This document shows, one piece after another, positions 1 to 5,711 of a DNA stretch of 7,355 nucleotides. A model generated the notes under the pieces. It searched no databases. It was not told the DNA's origin and saw only the letters and a list, made by a program, of their open reading frames with translations. The number at the start of each line of letters is the position of its first letter. The stretch's first letter is position 1. The stretch comes from an uncultured Bacteroidota bacterium (lineage in GTDB: Bacteria > Bacteroidota > Bacteroidia > UBA7662), in contig CAIVQI010000001.1 of the NCBI GenBank assembly GCA_903908015.1, positions 1 through 7,355 of the forward strand. The letters run 5' to 3'. The position numbers were made by a program, and so were the translations under genes.

Positions 1-633
1 GACATTGCCGCTCTACTGGATGAAACCAAAAACTCCATTCAACTCGGACAGGCCCGCAAGGCCCTTGAAATTGTAGAAAATCAATACAACAAGAAGGAGG
101 CTTACATTCGTTCGCTCAATGATTCCCTCAATCTGTTGCGGGGCCTTGGAATTTTTGATTATGACATGCAAATCGACCATACGACCGATTTATTTGTGCA
201 AGCCATGGCCGGTGTTTCCGATGCCCGGGCAAAAGCTGAGGTGTATAAAGACATGAAGATGCCAGCCACAGACACCGCTGTTTTAAATAATCTGGCCCGA
301 TTGAGGGGATACGAGGCCAGCGGAAAACGCCTACAGGAGCAATTGAACCTATTAGGTCAATTTGGCGGTGCCCACAACAGCCTTAAGGAGCAACTCGAAA
401 AAGAAAATGAGGAGCTGGTAAAGCTCCGCCAGAAACGCGATCAAACAAAAGTGGATGTGGATGAGGTGCTCCCTGTAAAGTTTATCGTAAACGATGCTGC
501 GCCAGCCGAGAAAAAGACCTACCCCCTCCGGTCGCTTATTGTATTGATTTCCACTGTCTCCAGCCTGTTGTTGTGTCTGCTGATGATTGTGGTGGCCGAA
601 CAGTGGAAGTTATGGCGCCAAGTGGCGTATTGA
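1..633 (+). CDS. Wzz-like polysaccharide chain-length determinant protein, C-terminal part (5' end outside window)
   Basis: The frame is open from base 1 to the TGA at 631-633, giving 210 residues; the true start lies upstream. Most of it is hydrophilic, charged and helical, with heptad-like runs around visible residues 105-150 (for example NSLKEQLEKENEELVKL). A KKTYPLRS segment leads into one hydrophobic helix at about residues 178-199, then a short basic tail (WKLWRQVAY). A long periplasmic coiled coil, a proline-containing approach and a C-terminal membrane helix are the usual end of Wzz/polysaccharide co-polymerase proteins, which set chain length of O-antigen or exopolysaccharide at the inner membrane. 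The next gene, 13 bp downstream, is an O-antigen ligase-family protein, which supports the call. The N-terminal Wzz domain and first membrane helix are not visible, so another coiled-coil membrane protein of an export locus is possible. Confidence 0.72.
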   Translation, partial: DIAALLDETKNSIQLGQARKALEIVENQYNKKEAYIRSLNDSLNLLRGLGIFDYDMQIDHTTDLFVQAMAGVSDARAKAEVYKDMKMPATDTAVLNNLARLRGYEASGKRLQEQLNLLGQFGGAHNSLKEQLEKENEELVKLRQKRDQTKVDVDEVLPVKFIVNDAAPAEKKTYPLRSLIVLISTVSSLLLCLLMIVVAEQWKLWRQVAY

Positions 634-646
634 ACCTCCATCAAGC

Positions 647-2104
647 ATGTTTGCCCGACCTATACTTTGGTTTTTATCGCTCAGCTTTGTCGGGCTTTTG
701 GCTGCAGCTGTGGCCTTTGAGCTTTGGTTCGTGGTACTGATTCCGTTGGCCTTATGGGCCGGTTACCTCATTTTCCAATTCCCAGACCGAGTGGTTTTGG
801 GCATCGTATTTTGCACCCCTCTCAGCATCCTGGTTGATGTGAAACCCCTCGGCGCTGCCATTTCCCTGCCCACTGAACCCCTTCTGATGGGACTTCTGCT
901 GTGGTTTGGCCTCAAACTCATGATTGATGGACGATACGATTCTGCCGCCTTTCGCCATCCAGTATCCCTCATTCTATTGGCCTATTTGGGATGGATGCTG
1001 CTCTGCTCGATCAACAGTTCCATTCCTTTGGTATCGTTCAAATTCCTGCTTTCGAATCTGTGGTTTGTTGTGGGGTTTTACTTTTTACCCCTACTCATCT
1101 TCAAAAACCGCCGCAAACCACATCTATTTATCTGGCTGTACATCATTCCACTCAGTTTTCTCATCGTATGGAGTATTATTCGCCACAGCAATTTTGGATT
1201 CACCAAACAGGCCTCCTATTGGGCAAGCGAGCCCTTCGTCATCAACCACGGCATCTACGGCGCAATGATTGCATTTTTCATTCCCGTGCTGGCCATTTAT
1301 ATAATGCAATCAAAGCTATTCCTGAATAAACGCTCACTGCTGCTTCCGATTTTTATGTTATTCGTTGTTTTCTTAATTGGGCTTATTCTCAGCTATACCA
1401 GGGCTGCCTGGCTGGGCTCTGCCGCCGCTTTGGTATTTTATATTTTTCTGGGCCTGGGCTTACGGTTTCGTATGCTTGTGGGCATGGCCGGTTTGCTGGT
1501 CGCCCTGTTTTTTGTGTTTCAAACCGACATTACAATGAAGTTAATGCGCAATAAAACAGACTCACATGATGACCTTGGCAAGCATCTTCGCTCAATATCG
1601 AACGTGCGCACTGATGCTTCTAATTTGGAACGATTGAATCGTTGGGCCAGTGGGTTTAGGATGTTTCAAGAGCGTCCCATAATGGGCTGGGGACCTGGCA
1701 CCTATATGTTCCAATATGCCCCATTTCAAAAGCCTGGTGAGAAAACCATCATCAGTACAAACCAGGCCGATGTCGGTGGTATTCACAGCGAATACTTTAA
1801 TCCACTGGTGGAAATGGGTCTTCCGGGAATGGCGTTGTTCCTTTTACTTGTCTCTTTTAGCATCCAAAGGGGTATGCGATACTTCCGGTTGCAGTCTGAT
1901 GAATATCTTCGGTACACCTGCCTGATGGCTTTACTGGGTATGGTCACCTACCTCACGCATGGTGCCTTGAACAATTACCTCGACTTCGACAAAACCACGG
2001 TCTTGTTTTGGGGATTCATGGCGATGATGGTCGGATTAGAAGTCTACCATCCCGTAAAAAATTCAACCAACACCACCGGTATACCGGATGGTGAGCAGCG
2101 TTAG
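647..2104 (+). CDS. O-antigen ligase / Wzy-type polymerase family membrane protein
   Basis: A 485-residue polytopic inner-membrane protein with roughly ten to twelve hydrophobic segments and one large extracytoplasmic loop at about residues 293-395. Family hallmarks are visible: SYTRAAW at 249-255 with the conserved arginine (R252), a RW...GWGPGTY stretch at about 331-353, and GIHSEYF...EMGLPG around 379-394, containing the loop histidine H380 and E389. In WaaL and Wzy-type enzymes the arginine and loop histidine are linked to transfer or polymerisation of undecaprenyl-linked glycan. The ATG at 647 is preferred because it follows the previous stop by 13 bp and begins at the first membrane segment; an in-frame TTG at 587 would overlap the Wzz-like gene. 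No Shine-Dalgarno is evident. Sequence alone does not separate ligase from polymerase, but a Wzz-like neighbour favours polymerisation of a surface polysaccharide. The last 14 codons (NSTNTTG...) overlap the opposite-strand phosphatase gene. Confidence 0.88.
   Translation: MFARPILWFLSLSFVGLLAAAVAFELWFVVLIPLALWAGYLIFQFPDRVVLGIVFCTPLSILVDVKPLGAAISLPTEPLLMGLLLWFGLKLMIDGRYDSAAFRHPVSLILLAYLGWMLLCSINSSIPLVSFKFLLSNLWFVVGFYFLPLLIFKNRRKPHLFIWLYIIPLSFLIVWSIIRHSNFGFTKQASYWASEPFVINHGIYGAMIAFFIPVLAIYIMQSKLFLNKRSLLLPIFMLFVVFLIGLILSYTRAAWLGSAAALVFYIFLGLGLRFRMLVGMAGLLVALFFVFQTDITMKLMRNKTDSHDDLGKHLRSISNVRTDASNLERLNRWASGFRMFQERPIMGWGPGTYMFQYAPFQKPGEKTIISTNQADVGGIHSEYFNPLVEMGLPGMALFLLLVSFSIQRGMRYFRLQSDEYLRYTCLMALLGMVTYLTHGALNNYLDFDKTTVLFWGFMAMMVGLEVYHPVKNSTNTTGIPDGEQR
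2056..2093 (-). terminator. Likely intrinsic terminator of the permease-phosphatase unit, inside the convergent overlap
   Basis: CCGGTATACCGG at 2076-2087 is a perfect 12-bp palindrome. Flanking CACCA (2071-2075) and TGGTG (2089-2093) extend the stem with one bulged A at 2088. Read on the - strand, the hairpin is followed by TTGGTTGA and then six T residues (complement of 2056-2061). The phosphatase stop (2063-2065) lies between hairpin and U-tract, so the stem is encoded by the last codons of the phosphatase (YTGGVG) and, on the other strand, by the end of the ligase. On the + strand the hairpin could fold too, but no T-tract follows it there. Confidence 0.5.
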
Positions 2105-2932
2105 GTCGTCCGCGAAATTCCAGCCACCCCGATGGGCAATCAACCGATCGAGTAGGCTGCTGTTCAATACATCTGGGCTTAAGTCCGTAGTTTCTTCCAT
2201 GCACCCCACGAGTCGATCCAACCCAAAGGGCTCTTTTCGATCACCTTGAGCTTCCACCACCCCATCCGTACAAACCAGCAACACATCATCAGGCGCCAAA
2301 ACGCATCTACCTAACTGCAGGAACGGCAATGGCTGAAACATCCCCAAAAGGGTCGTGCCCTGATCGAGGTATTCGTAACGCCCTTGTCTAAACCGAATCG
2401 CAGGAATATGCCCGGCACAAATATACTCTACGTCGCCCATTTGCTCGTCTAGCGTACCCATAAACAAGGTCACGAAGCGTTCTGAACGGGTAGCATATCC
2501 TAATAATTCATTGACGTTAACCACCAAACTGCTTAGGTCCGTATATGCCCGAGCGAGTGCCCTGATGCTGGCCTGCAAGTGTGCCATCAATAAGGCGGCC
2601 GAAACACCTTTACCGGCCACATCGGCCACACAAAACAGCCATTTGCCGGGCGACATCTCGACAACATCATAGTAATCGCCCCCAACGTCATGGTGGGGCA
2701 CGTAAATGGCCGACATGGACAATCGAGACGTATTGGGTAGCCGATCAGGGATGAGAAAGCCTTGCACCTGCGACGCCAGCGACAATTCCTGTTTCATCCG
2801 TTCTTGCACCAATCGATTCTCAAGCATTCGCTCCAGTTGTCGGTTGAGTAAATCAACCTGCTGCCGAAGCGCTGTGACCCGTGTAGGTGTGTAGTCACCT
2901 ATTTTCGATATATCCAATGGATCGACATTCAT
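2063..2932 (-). CDS. PP2C/SpoIIE-type serine/threonine phosphatase (RsbU-like)
   Basis: A 289-residue soluble protein. Residues 19-56 form a predicted coiled coil (heptad leucines, LNRQLERMLENRL), followed by the LASQVQGFLIPDRLP segment typical just before this domain. The catalytic domain (about 70-285) shows the metal-binding motifs in order: VGGDYYD (83-89), DVAGKGVSAALLM (104-116), RFVTLFMG (152-159), AGHIP (173-177), CTDGVVEA (221-228) and ADDLTLLTIR (274-283). The metal-ligand aspartates appear present, so it is probably active. Such enzymes usually dephosphorylate an STAS-domain anti-anti-sigma factor in a partner switch; no sensor domain, STAS protein or anti-sigma kinase is visible here, so the target is unknown. 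The coiled coil probably mediates dimerisation or docking to a sensor. It starts 9 bp after the permease stop, in the same reading frame, suggesting co-transcription. Confidence 0.9.
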   Translation of the reverse strand: MNVDPLDISKIGDYTPTRVTALRQQVDLLNRQLERMLENRLVQERMKQELSLASQVQGFLIPDRLPNTSRLSMSAIYVPHHDVGGDYYDVVEMSPGKWLFCVADVAGKGVSAALLMAHLQASIRALARAYTDLSSLVVNVNELLGYATRSERFVTLFMGTLDEQMGDVEYICAGHIPAIRFRQGRYEYLDQGTTLLGMFQPLPFLQLGRCVLAPDDVLLVCTDGVVEAQGDRKEPFGLDRLVGCMEETTDLSPDVLNSSLLDRLIAHRGGWNFADDLTLLTIRYTGGVG

Positions 2933-2941
2933 TAAGGCAAC

Positions 2942-3979
2942 TTAAGATTTTTTTTCGACTCTTCCTAACAGGTCGCTCATTCCCGTGCTGAGTAGGTTGC
3001 ACGTCAACACCATCAACGAAATGACTACCCCAGGGGCTATTGCCAGCCAGGCAGAACGTGTCAGAATATAGGGATAATGTTCGCGGATCATCATCCCTAA
3101 ACTCGGGGCAGGCGGCTGAATACCAAGGCCAAGAAAACTGAGTCCAGATTCTACCAATATGGCGCTGGCAAACTGCGCTGCGGCCATAATGAGTATGGGG
3201 CCGAGCATATTGGGTAAAAGATGATGCATCATGATCCGCGTCGAACCATAACCCAACACCTGGGCGGCCTGCACAAATTCCTGTTCTCGCAGCCGTCTGG
3301 CCTCCCCCCTAACGAGTCGTGCCACATCAACCCATAAGGTAAGGCCTACAGCGAGGTAGACCTGCCATGCGCCCCTACCCAATGCGAGAGAAAAAGCAAT
3401 CACCAGCATGATCGAAGGAACCGACCAAACTACTTGCATGAGCCAGGTCAGGAACTGGTCGACCTTCCCACCATAATACCCAGCCAACATCCCTAGAGCA
3501 ATTCCAACGAGTAGACTCACCAAAACGGCAAATACGCCTATCTTTAATGTAATCCTCATTCCCAGTAAAAGTCGGCTCAATAAATCGCGACCCATTAAAT
3601 CCGTGCCGATCCAAAACGTTTGATGTATCACTTCCATCTGTTGACCAGCCGACGAAACGACACTGATGGTGTCGTAGGGCTGGTCCCACACCACATAGCG
3701 ATAACCCCACGGTTTGGACTCATACCAACCCAGAGGAAGTCGACTTTGGCTCTGATTAGAATCTCTCGTCGAACGGGCTTCTATGAGAAAATCAACCCCT
3801 CGACCCGGTGGAAGTGTTCGGATACGAACATCTTGTTGGTTGGCATCGGGGGTTGAATCGGGTGAGATCCATGGAGCCAATACCGATAATGCTCCCAAGC
3901 CAAATAAAATGTACAGGCTCCATCGCGCGGCGACAGGCAGGCGACTGATGAATCCCGAGAATCTTCTGTTCACAAACAT
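2942..3979 (-). CDS. ABC transporter permease, DppC/OppC family (peptide/nickel-type importer)
   Basis: A 345-residue inner-membrane permease. It has an N-terminal membrane helix (about 19-39), a long polar loop, the family motif GTDLMGRDLLSRLLLG at 125-140, then five further membrane segments (about 145-167, 175-200, 205-220, 258-278, 312-334). The cytoplasmic EAA-like loop that docks the ATPase is at about 231-257 (REQEFVQAAQVLGYG...LLPN), and ESGLSFLGLGIQPP at 277-290 is another family signature. The loop between helix 1 and GTDxxGRD is about 85 residues, longer than I recall for E. coli DppC or OppC (about 300 residues in total). The partner permease, ATPases and binding protein are not in the window, so the substrate cannot be assigned; di/oligopeptides are the family default. 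The ATG complementary to 3977-3979 is the chosen start. The gene ends in GAA AAA AAA TCT TAA. Confidence 0.9.
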   Translation of the reverse strand: MFVNRRFSGFISRLPVAARWSLYILFGLGALSVLAPWISPDSTPDANQQDVRIRTLPPGRGVDFLIEARSTRDSNQSQSRLPLGWYESKPWGYRYVVWDQPYDTISVVSSAGQQMEVIHQTFWIGTDLMGRDLLSRLLLGMRITLKIGVFAVLVSLLVGIALGMLAGYYGGKVDQFLTWLMQVVWSVPSIMLVIAFSLALGRGAWQVYLAVGLTLWVDVARLVRGEARRLREQEFVQAAQVLGYGSTRIMMHHLLPNMLGPILIMAAAQFASAILVESGLSFLGLGIQPPAPSLGMMIREHYPYILTRSAWLAIAPGVVISLMVLTCNLLSTGMSDLLGRVEKKS

Positions 3980-4060
3980 GGTCGACTATCCTTTGACACC
4001 ATGTGGTATGTACCAAAAGTGATTTATCATAGCCATTGGGGCTCTTGAGGTCTTTTCTAT

Positions 4061-4101
4061 CTGAATTGCAAAATCAATGAATCGATTCGCTTGCAATTTA
4101 G
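4061..4101. promoter_or_regulatory. Nested inverted repeat in the divergent permease/ruvC intergenic region (candidate operator)
   Basis: Arms CTGAATTGCAA (4061-4071) and TTGCAATTTAG (4091-4101) are inverted copies, with 10 of 11 positions pairing as Watson-Crick and the other as G-T. The 19-bp spacer contains a perfect 10-bp palindrome, GAATCGATTC (4079-4088). It sits about mid-way between the divergent starts at 3979 and 4171, which suits a regulator-binding site. It also contains, on the - strand, a one-mismatch -7 box (complement of CAAAATCA, 4069-4076), though without a well-spaced -33 element. Regulatory function is inferred from position and symmetry only. Confidence 0.4.
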
Positions 4102-4124
4102 GGGATGTGGCCTTGCATTCGCTC

Positions 4125-4132
4125 TATATTTG
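4125..4132 (+). promoter_or_regulatory. Putative ruvC promoter, Bacteroidota -7 element TATATTTG
   Basis: TATATTTG is a perfect match to TAnnTTTG, lying 38 bp upstream of the ruvC start, which predicts transcription from about 4136-4139 and a leader of roughly 33 nt. There is no TTTG at the expected 19-21 nt upstream spacing, so the -33 element is weak or absent. The rest of 3980-4170 contains the nested inverted repeat and two overlapping imperfect palindromes close to the permease start (3998-4014), and no gene. Confidence 0.5.
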
Positions 4133-4170
4133 TGGATGTACTTTCATTTTTACGGTAAAGACTCATTTCA

Positions 4171-4725
4171 GTGGATACCCTGATTTTGGGCATCGATCCT
4201 GGGTCGCGCGTTACGGGCTACGGACTGATTCGGTGCTTTGGTGCTGATCATGAGCTCCTGGATGCGGGTATATGGAAAAGCGTGGAGGATGATTCTGCCG
4301 ACCGATTGAAACATATTCTTCAGTCTGCCATGTCCTTTATGCGGCTGCATCAACCTGAAGCGATGGCCATTGAAGCACCATTTTATGGCAAAAACATTCA
4401 AAGTACTTTAAAACTCGGAAGGGCTCAGGGAGTGGTGATTGCAGCTGCACTTCAATTGGATATACCTGTCTTTGAATACGCCCCACGCAGAGTGAAGCAG
4501 GCCATTACTGGCAACGGTAACGCCGGTAAAGAACAGGTCGCTGCGATGTTGCCCATTTTACTCAAGAATGCGATCAGTAGCCAGTTATCATTGGACGCCA
4601 CCGACGCAGTGGCTGTTTCCCTTTGTCACGCTTTCGGACTGCGTAAAGGCGTCACACCACGAACCGGACCATCCAACTGGTCTTCCTTTTTGAAAAGCAA
4701 TCCCCATCGGGTAGCGGGCGGCTAG
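4171..4725 (+). CDS. ruvC: Crossover junction endodeoxyribonuclease RuvC
   Basis: RuvC is the dimeric, Mg2+-dependent nuclease that cuts Holliday junctions symmetrically, working with the RuvAB branch-migration motor in recombination and repair. The 184-residue product has the RNase H-like fold signatures: LGIDPGSRVTGYG at 6-18 with catalytic D9, MAIEAPFYGKN at 65-75 with E68, and LDATDAVAVSLCHA at 141-154 with D142 and D145. These match the family's four acidic residues (D7, E66, D138 and D141 in E. coli numbering). The APRRVKQAITGNGNAGKEQV stretch at 104-123 is the usual basic, DNA-contacting segment. The start is GTG at 4171, two codons before the first beta strand, which fits the usual N-terminus. 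The tail after about residue 160 (TPRTGPSNWSSF...) is a short non-catalytic extension. It stands alone between the divergent permease and the convergent HIT gene; ruvA and ruvB are not here. Confidence 0.97.
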   Translation: MDTLILGIDPGSRVTGYGLIRCFGADHELLDAGIWKSVEDDSADRLKHILQSAMSFMRLHQPEAMAIEAPFYGKNIQSTLKLGRAQGVVIAAALQLDIPVFEYAPRRVKQAITGNGNAGKEQVAAMLPILLKNAISSQLSLDATDAVAVSLCHAFGLRKGVTPRTGPSNWSSFLKSNPHRVAGG

Positions 4726-4767
4726 GCAACAGTTGACCCGAGCGGTCAAGCAACAGTTGACCCGAGC
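4726..4767. repeat. Two direct copies of an 18-bp repeat with overlapping hairpin potential
   Basis: GCAACAGTTGACCCGAGC occurs identically at 4726-4743 and 4750-4767, separated by GGTCAA (a 24-bp period). GGTCAA is the reverse complement of TTGACC inside each copy, so the spacer can pair with the left copy (6-bp stem, 5-nt loop) or the right copy (6-bp stem, 7-nt loop), but not both. The unit begins directly after the ruvC stop. On the - strand the right copy encodes the final residues of the HIT protein, and the stop lies in the spacer (4746-4748). No T-tract follows on either strand, so it is not an obvious intrinsic terminator. Confidence 0.85.
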
Positions 4768-5156
4768 CATTGCGCTCTAATGAGCTGAGCCGTCTGGGCT
4801 AGTTCGTCGGATGACGGATTGAGTTTTCTTTTACCAAAATCCATATCGCTACCTTGATTCATCGGGATTAAATGTACGTGCACATGGGGAACCTCTAATC
4901 CTACAATAGCTAAGCCAATACGCTTACAAGGAACAGCCCTTTCTATAGCAGGTGCCACCTTCCGAGCAAATTCAAATAAACCCAAATAGGTGCCTTCATC
5001 TAAATCGAAAACATAATCTGCTTCGATTTTGGGAACAACAAGCACATGACCCGTCGTGAGTGGTTGAATATCGAGAAAAGCAAAAAACCGATCATTTTCT
5101 GCAATAAAATGACAAGGAATCTCTCCTTTAATGATACGCGAAAACAAAGTGGGCAT
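4746..5156 (-). CDS. HIT (histidine triad) family nucleotide hydrolase/transferase
   Basis: A 136-residue cytosolic protein with the family layout: the N-terminal FSRIIKGEIPCHFIAEND (5-22), then FLDIQPLTTGHVLVVPK (27-43), and the histidine triad HVHVHLIP at 91-98, with H91, H93 and H95. In HIT proteins these histidines line the alpha-phosphate site, and one forms the nucleotidyl intermediate; the Hint branch hydrolyses adenosine 5'-phosphoramidates and related compounds. Length and sequence fit a Hint/PKCI-like member, but the physiological substrate is uncertain. It begins only 5 bp after greA, implying one transcript; I recall greA-HIT as a common Bacteroidota pair. The last residues (LGSTVA) and the stop are encoded within the 18-bp repeat region, so its C-terminus may have been altered by a small duplication. 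The catalytic region is unaffected. Confidence 0.93.
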   Translation of the reverse strand: MPTLFSRIIKGEIPCHFIAENDRFFAFLDIQPLTTGHVLVVPKIEADYVFDLDEGTYLGLFEFARKVAPAIERAVPCKRIGLAIVGLEVPHVHVHLIPMNQGSDMDFGKRKLNPSSDELAQTAQLIRAQWLGSTVA

Positions 5157-5161
5157 AAAAA

Positions 5162-5635
5162 CTAAATACTGATATCCAAAATCTCAAATTTCATCACCCC
5201 AGAAGGCACCTGAATTTCTGCAATCTCTCCTTTGGCCTTGCCAACAAGTCCCTTCCCGATGGGTGAAGTACTTGATATCTTTCCTGCCTTTAAATCCGCC
5301 TCCTTTTCTGATACAATGTTGTAGGTCATTTCGGCATTGTTGGCAACGTTCCGGATTTTCACTTTGGTCAACACTTGTACACGTGACAAATCAATGGCAC
5401 TCTCGTCCAACACCCGAGCACTCACCAGTACATTTTCGAGCTTTGCAATACGCATTTCCAAGAGGCCTTGCGCATCCTTGGCGGCATCGTACTCCGCATT
5501 CTCTGATAGGTCACCTTTATCCCGGGCTTCTTGAATGGCCTTGGCCATTTCAGCCCTTCCACGCGTTTTTAAATCAGTTAACTCCTGCTTTAATTGATCA
5601 AGGCCTGCTTGTGTGAAATATGATGTTCCGCTCAT
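5162..5635 (-). CDS. greA: Transcription elongation factor GreA
   Basis: GreA enters the RNA polymerase secondary channel and stimulates cleavage of backtracked RNA. The 157-residue length is typical. Residues 1-75 form the antiparallel coiled coil, from SYFTQAGLDQLKQEL to the tip ARDKGDLSENAEYDAAK (37-53), with the acidic pair D42 and E45 that corresponds to catalytic D41/E44 of E. coli GreA. The C-terminal FKBP-like domain (about 80-157) ends in the typical STSPIGKGLVGKAKGE (122-137) and a final strand (MKFEILDISI). Both key acidic residues are present, so it should be functional. The start is the ATG complementary to 5633-5635. A good Bacteroidota promoter lies about 40 bp upstream, and the HIT gene follows by 5 bp, so the two probably form a unit with its own promoter. 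Confidence 0.97.
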   Translation of the reverse strand: MSGTSYFTQAGLDQLKQELTDLKTRGRAEMAKAIQEARDKGDLSENAEYDAAKDAQGLLEMRIAKLENVLVSARVLDESAIDLSRVQVLTKVKIRNVANNAEMTYNIVSEKEADLKAGKISSTSPIGKGLVGKAKGEIAEIQVPSGVMKFEILDISI

Positions 5636-5657
5636 AAACTATAACCATTAAACAAAG

Positions 5658-5680
5658 GAACGCCCCGTATTGGGGCGTTC
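5658..5680 (-). terminator. 9-bp-stem hairpin between porV and greA (candidate porV terminator)
   Basis: GAACGCCCC (5658-5666) and GGGGCGTTC (5672-5680) form a perfect, GC-rich 9-bp stem with a 5-nt loop. It lies 24 bp past the PorV-family stop codon on the - strand, and is followed by CTTTGTTTAATGG, which is T-rich but not a clean T-tract. A weak intrinsic terminator is the simplest reading. Because it overlaps the predicted greA initiation region, an operator-like role is also possible. Confidence 0.5.
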
Positions 5681-5711
5681 AAAGGTAAAGTTAATAAAAT
5701 ATTCTTACAAA
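5680..5711 (-). promoter_or_regulatory. Putative greA promoter with Bacteroidota -33/-7 elements
   Basis: On the - strand, TTTG (complement of 5708-5711) is followed after 20 nt by TACCTTTG (complement of 5680-5687). This matches the Bacteroidota consensus TTTG-N19-21-TAnnTTTG. Predicted initiation is around 5673-5676, giving a greA leader of about 40 nt. The -33 element overlaps the last bases of the PorV-family coding sequence, and the -7 element abuts the hairpin stem. Confidence 0.62.

Noticed and set aside
136..633. Start of the Wzz-like gene at the TTG at 136
   Set aside because: The frame is open back to base 1 with continuous helical coding sequence, so the TTG is internal and the gene is cut by the window edge.
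587..646. Extra 20-residue N-terminus on the O-antigen ligase from TTG 587
   Set aside because: It overlaps the Wzz-like gene's coding end, is unlike a membrane-protein start, and an ATG at 647 precedes the first membrane helix.
924..1329. Two + strand reading frames inside the O-antigen ligase gene
   Set aside because: They are out-of-frame shadows of a well-supported membrane protein, with no domain-like composition.
2948..2955. Run of eight A residues at the 3' end of the permease as a programmed frameshift site
   Set aside because: It is two codons before the stop; the -1 frame runs only briefly and does not join the phosphatase frame, so nothing useful would be made.
3998..4014. Overlapping imperfect palindromes ACCATGTGGT and GGTATGTACC just upstream of the permease start
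   Set aside because: Each half-site is only four bases, which is easily chance, and no promoter element lines up well with them.
4726..4767. CRISPR-like repeat-spacer unit
   Set aside because: There are only two 18-bp copies and a 6-bp spacer, with no cas genes nearby.
4588..4770. Small - strand reading frame with repeated ARVNCCL residues
   Set aside because: The residue repeat is just the translation of the 18-bp DNA repeat, and the rest is antisense to ruvC with no independent coding sign.
5263..5616. + strand reading frame antisense to greA
   Set aside because: greA is fully convincing on the other strand, and this frame shows no recognisable features.
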